A stretch of DNA of 64,000 bases from Bifidobacterium catenulatum PV20-2 (GTDB lineage Bacteria > Actinomycetota > Actinomycetes > Actinomycetales > Bifidobacteriaceae): positions 2,294,001 through 2,358,000 of the forward strand of contig NZ_CP007456.1 of NCBI RefSeq assembly GCF_000800455.1, read 5' to 3'. Position numbers and translations under genes: made by a program. A model generated the notes under the pieces. The model saw nothing but the letters and a program-made list of their open reading frames with translations. It was not told where the DNA came from and ran no database searches. Of this stretch, positions 61,035 to 64,000 are shown in pieces (positions within the stretch are counted from its first letter, which is position 1; every line of letters starts with the position of its first letter).

Positions 61035-61685
61035 ATGATTACGCCCGCAGACCTTGCACGCATGCTTGCCCATGCTGCGGACGACCATACCCAAAATCCG
61101 ATGGCACCGGACAAACTGCTATACACATCGCAGTCCGTTTCCTTGCGGCAAGAGACCATCATCACGCCTAGCGCACCCACCCCAGCAATGATGCCGCAGC
61201 GGCGCGCCACAGACGGTCCGACCACCTTCGCCTCGCTCGACGCGCAGGAACTGCCGGTGGTACGCGAATATTCGGCGGGCGGTCTCGTATTCGACGACAA
61301 GGGGCGTGTGGCGATCATCGCACGTCATTCACGCAGCGGGCATTTGGAATGGTGCCTGCCGAAAGGTCATATCGAAAAAGGCGAGACACCGCAGCAAACC
61401 GCCGTTCGCGAAGTACATGAGGAAACCGGCATTTTGGGTGAAGTGGTCGATTCCATCGCCACCATCGACTACTGGTTCACGGGAACCAGCCAGCGCGTAC
61501 ACAAGCTGGTGCATCACTTCGCATTGCGCCAGATCGGCGGCGAGCTGACGGTGGAAGGCGACCCGGACCATGAGGCAGAAGACGCGATTTGGGTGGATTT
61601 TGCTGATTTGGACGACGTTCTCAGCTACCCGAACGAACGAAAGATAGCATGGTTGTACGCAAGGAAACTCAACAGACAGGCGTGA
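61035..61685 (+). CDS. NUDIX hydrolase
   Basis: Pyrophosphohydrolase acting on nucleoside diphosphate derivatives, about 216 residues. A loose N-terminal extension (1-80, Pro/Thr-rich) precedes the NUDIX domain; the NUDIX box starts at GHIEKGETPQQ (about 110) and continues REVHEETGI (about 124), with G, E, RE and EE-E residues as required. Divergent from cca; its end overlaps the next gene. In bifidobacteria this group often lies next to murJ and DUF6049 genes. Start 61035 or 61023. Confidence 0.88.
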   Translation: MITPADLARMLAHAADDHTQNPMAPDKLLYTSQSVSLRQETIITPSAPTPAMMPQRRATDGPTTFASLDAQELPVVREYSAGGLVFDDKGRVAIIARHSRSGHLEWCLPKGHIEKGETPQQTAVREVHEETGILGEVVDSIATIDYWFTGTSQRVHKLVHHFALRQIGGELTVEGDPDHEAEDAIWVDFADLDDVLSYPNERKIAWLYARKLNRQA

Positions 61686-63811
61686 AGGTGAATCAACCCG
61701 CACAACGGAACGTTCCGCACGGCATACGTGCTCTTTCGGCAATCCTCGCCATGGTCATGACCATGGCGTTGATGTTGTTATACGCACCTACGCCACATGC
61801 CAAAGCCGAAGAAACACAGGAAACACAATCGGGAGCCATGCTGTCGATCGACTCCTCCACAGCCGTGCTGACAGACACTTCCGGCTATCATCTGAGCGCA
61901 ACGGTGACCAACACCACAGATCAGGAAATCCCATCGGGCACGCTGACCCTCGCCATGAACGCCTTCTACACGTTCGTGTCGCGCAACGATATCCAGGAAT
62001 GGTCGGAAGGCACCGGGCAGATCCCAACGCCCGATATCGTGGGCCAGAGCGAGGTTCCCGCGCTTCAACCGGGAGCTTCAGCGAACGTGCGCATCGACGC
62101 GGAATCAAGCCAAGAGGCACTGGCATCCATTAACTCCTGGGGTCCCAAGCCCATCACTCTCAGCTATGAGGCCGGCGGAGTCCAGCAAGACAAAGCACAC
62201 ACTTTCGCAACACGGACCGGAGCTGGAATCAATACCCCCGACACGCCCGCGATGAATATCACCATCGTACAGCCGCTCGAAGCGCAAGGATGGACCACCG
62301 ACAACACCATGCTGGAACAGCTCGTCAACAAAGGTGGTGTCACTTCCGCAGAACTTTCGAAAATCGCCGTTCCCGGCAAAGAAGACGAGGCACGACTCAA
62401 GTCGCTGGAACAGACGTTCACCAAGCATGACAAACTGCAGGTGGTGGCCGATCCAACCTATCTGAAGGCGATGCCAATGCCGACGCAAGTCGACGGCATC
62501 ACGCAACCGGCCCTATTCGACATCACCGCCTATTCCGCGCTGAACGACAGCAAAACCTATGATTCGGCAAGCGTCGGCACCTCGCAATGGAACGCCAAAC
62601 AGGCCTTGAAAAACTATCAATTGGCGTTGGGCGACCCGAACGCGAGTATGACCACGTATGCATGGCAGGGCACCGGCAATTGGACGATCGAGGCGCTCAC
62701 GAAAGCCAAGCAGCAGGGGTACGACACCGTCATCGCCACGCATGATTTCGAAGAGAACGATGCGGCCACCGCGGAAACAGGCAAGGCCATAGTTGCCACC
62801 GACGCGGGCAACGTCACCGTGCTGACTGCGCAAAGCGTGCTTTCCAACCTTGCACAAGGCAAGGCGACCAGTGCCAACGCTGAAGCGGATGGCGAGGGTA
62901 CAACGGCCGGGCGTCTCGCACGATTCGTCGCGCAAAGCGCGTTCTACCAAATGGAACAGCCGTATGCGGAACGCAACCTGCTGGTCTGCCTAAGCGACAA
63001 TTCCGACCCAGCCGTCGTGGACGCGCTGATGACGGACGTCGAACAATCGCCATGGCTGAACATCACCGATCTGAACACATTAAGCAACGCCGACCCCGCC
63101 TTGAGCGGCGACGATGCGGCCGCGATCGTGCCGCAATCCGACGGAATCAATGATGCGACGCAAGCCAATCTCAGGCAGACGCTCAACACGCTGGCAGCCT
63201 CGACAAACGACATCAAACGATTCAATGCGTCCATCCTCACCGACGTCGCCGACGATGCCAAGCAGGCCCCCACAGGCCTCAAAGCGTGGCGCAGGCAGCT
63301 CGTCAACGCGCACGGCATCATGGCCCTGCACGCGCTAGGCGGCGAAAACCCAGCCGGAAGCACCATGGTGGAAGGAGCCGGGCAACTGGCGTCCCTGCTC
63401 ATCAACGGCGTGGCCATCACACCGACGGAAAACGTCAACGTGGTCAGCGAAACCGCGCAAATGCCCGTTACCATCAGCAACAGCCACCCCTATCCGGTCA
63501 CGGTAAAAGTCTCATCGTTGACCAACTCCATGCAGATCGTCACTTCGCGTTTCGACACCGTGGAAGTGCCCGCGCACGGCGAAGCCCAAGTGGCGTTCAC
63601 CATCCGCGTGGCCACCTCTGGCACCGCGGATGCCACGCTCAGCCTGCAGGACAGGCAGGGCATCACATTCGGAGCGACACAAACCACCCACATCACCAGC
63701 GCATTGCAGATCAGCGACAAAACCGGCTTCATCATCATCGGCATCGCCGTGCTGCTTGGAGCTTTGGGACTGTGGCGCCAATTCCACCGTAAGAAGGATC
63801 CCGACGAATGA
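61649..63811 (+). CDS. DUF6049 family membrane/secreted protein
   Basis: 720 residues: N-terminal signal-like helix (about 27-45, ALSAILAMVMTMALMLLYAP), a large external part with two Ig-like stretches (LSATVTNTTDQEIPSGTL near 83; VPAHGEAQVAFTIRVATS near 645), and a final helix (IIGIAVLLGALGLWRQFH, about 696-713) with a short basic tail. Belongs to the actinobacterial DUF6049 family, found next to murJ and suspected in envelope assembly; real role unknown. The GTG at 61682 overlaps the NUDIX stop as GTGA and may be the true start rather than ATG 61649. Confidence 0.8.
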   Translation: MVVRKETQQTGVKVNQPAQRNVPHGIRALSAILAMVMTMALMLLYAPTPHAKAEETQETQSGAMLSIDSSTAVLTDTSGYHLSATVTNTTDQEIPSGTLTLAMNAFYTFVSRNDIQEWSEGTGQIPTPDIVGQSEVPALQPGASANVRIDAESSQEALASINSWGPKPITLSYEAGGVQQDKAHTFATRTGAGINTPDTPAMNITIVQPLEAQGWTTDNTMLEQLVNKGGVTSAELSKIAVPGKEDEARLKSLEQTFTKHDKLQVVADPTYLKAMPMPTQVDGITQPALFDITAYSALNDSKTYDSASVGTSQWNAKQALKNYQLALGDPNASMTTYAWQGTGNWTIEALTKAKQQGYDTVIATHDFEENDAATAETGKAIVATDAGNVTVLTAQSVLSNLAQGKATSANAEADGEGTTAGRLARFVAQSAFYQMEQPYAERNLLVCLSDNSDPAVVDALMTDVEQSPWLNITDLNTLSNADPALSGDDAAAIVPQSDGINDATQANLRQTLNTLAASTNDIKRFNASILTDVADDAKQAPTGLKAWRRQLVNAHGIMALHALGGENPAGSTMVEGAGQLASLLINGVAITPTENVNVVSETAQMPVTISNSHPYPVTVKVSSLTNSMQIVTSRFDTVEVPAHGEAQVAFTIRVATSGTADATLSLQDRQGITFGATQTTHITSALQISDKTGFIIIGIAVLLGALGLWRQFHRKKDPDE

Positions 63812-64000
63812 GTTCTTCCGTTGGCCGTAATTCACTAATCATGGCCTCCGGCACCGCGGCCTCGCGCGTGACCGGGCAAATCCGTACCATTCTGCTCGCT
63901 TGGGCTTTAGGCACCACCGGCTATGCGGCAAACGCCTATCAAGCCGGATCCATGATTCCGCAGGTCATCTACACTCTGGTTTCCGGCGGTATCTTCAACG
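63808..64000 (+). CDS. murJ: Lipid II flippase MurJ, 5' part (cut by window end)
   Basis: First 64 codons only. SSVGRNSLIMASGTAASRVT and GQIRTILLAWALGTTGYAAN followed by MIPQVIYTLVSGGIFN match the N-terminus of MurJ/MviN (helices 1-2), the flippase that brings lipid II to the outer face. Its ATG overlaps the DUF6049 stop (ATGA). Confidence 0.93.
   Translation, partial: MSSSVGRNSLIMASGTAASRVTGQIRTILLAWALGTTGYAANAYQAGSMIPQVIYTLVSGGIFN

Overview
The window is chromosomal DNA of a Bifidobacterium. Evidence: a minus-strand 16S-23S-5S operon without spacer tRNA, strong AGGAGG-type ribosome sites, GC-rich codon use, many glycoside hydrolases and LacI-type control. From memory, the 16S variable regions look like the B. 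catenulatum / pseudocatenulatum / kashiwanohense group; the species is not fixed here. The right end (ksgA, ispE, CCA-adding enzyme, NUDIX, DUF6049, murJ) is a conserved bifidobacterial housekeeping block.

Layout. 0-11 kb: MFS transporter, 23S rRNA methyltransferase, an AAA ATPase (DUF4143) enclosed by three copies of a hairpin repeat, a DUF4032 protein, the sugar-ABC ATPase (MsmK/UgpC type), an Agr/LytTR-like two-component system and a ClC channel. 11-13 kb: remnant of a second DUF4143 ATPase broken by a frameshifted IS3-family element, next to three 23-bp iterons. 13-21 kb: GtrA-like protein and GH3 beta-glucosidase, PAP2 phosphatase, GNAT acetyltransferase, a decayed GNAT-toxin-like fragment, and a MacB-like ABC/FtsX operon. 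21-38 kb: the main catabolic island, with lacS/lacZ followed by an operon for alpha-1,2-fucosylated glycans (ABC importer, GH95 fucosidase, non-phosphorylating L-fucose pathway) and a divergent LacI regulator. A decayed regulator-like fragment lies between lacZ and the fucosidase. 38-42 kb: an orphan 40-residue peptide gene, a HigBA-type toxin-antitoxin pair, a permease remnant, and an AhpC/AhpF-like pair. 42-48 kb: rRNA operon. 48-64 kb: membrane-bound permuted GH3 enzyme, Ser/Thr kinase, DsbA-like protein, tRNA-Thr, a candidate small RNA, a cell-wall hydrolase, then housekeeping genes up to a truncated murJ.

How it works together (inference): fucosyllactose-type oligosaccharides enter through the SBP/permease system, probably energised by the distant shared ATPase at 6.2-7.3 kb because the operon has none. 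GH95 removes fucose and LacZ (with LacS for free lactose) handles the lactose core. Fucose is oxidised, delactonised, dehydrated and cleaved to pyruvate and lactaldehyde.

Most worth a second look: (1) the RNA-like element at 55097-55226 with two adjacent stem-loops showing the same C-rich loop plus a terminator; (2) the DUF4143 ATPase/hairpin association, seen once intact and once as a wreck; (3) the unannotated 40-aa peptide with its own ribosome site and terminator; (4) the reversed domain order of the AhpF-like enzyme; (5) the fossil regulator and permease pieces flanking the sugar island.
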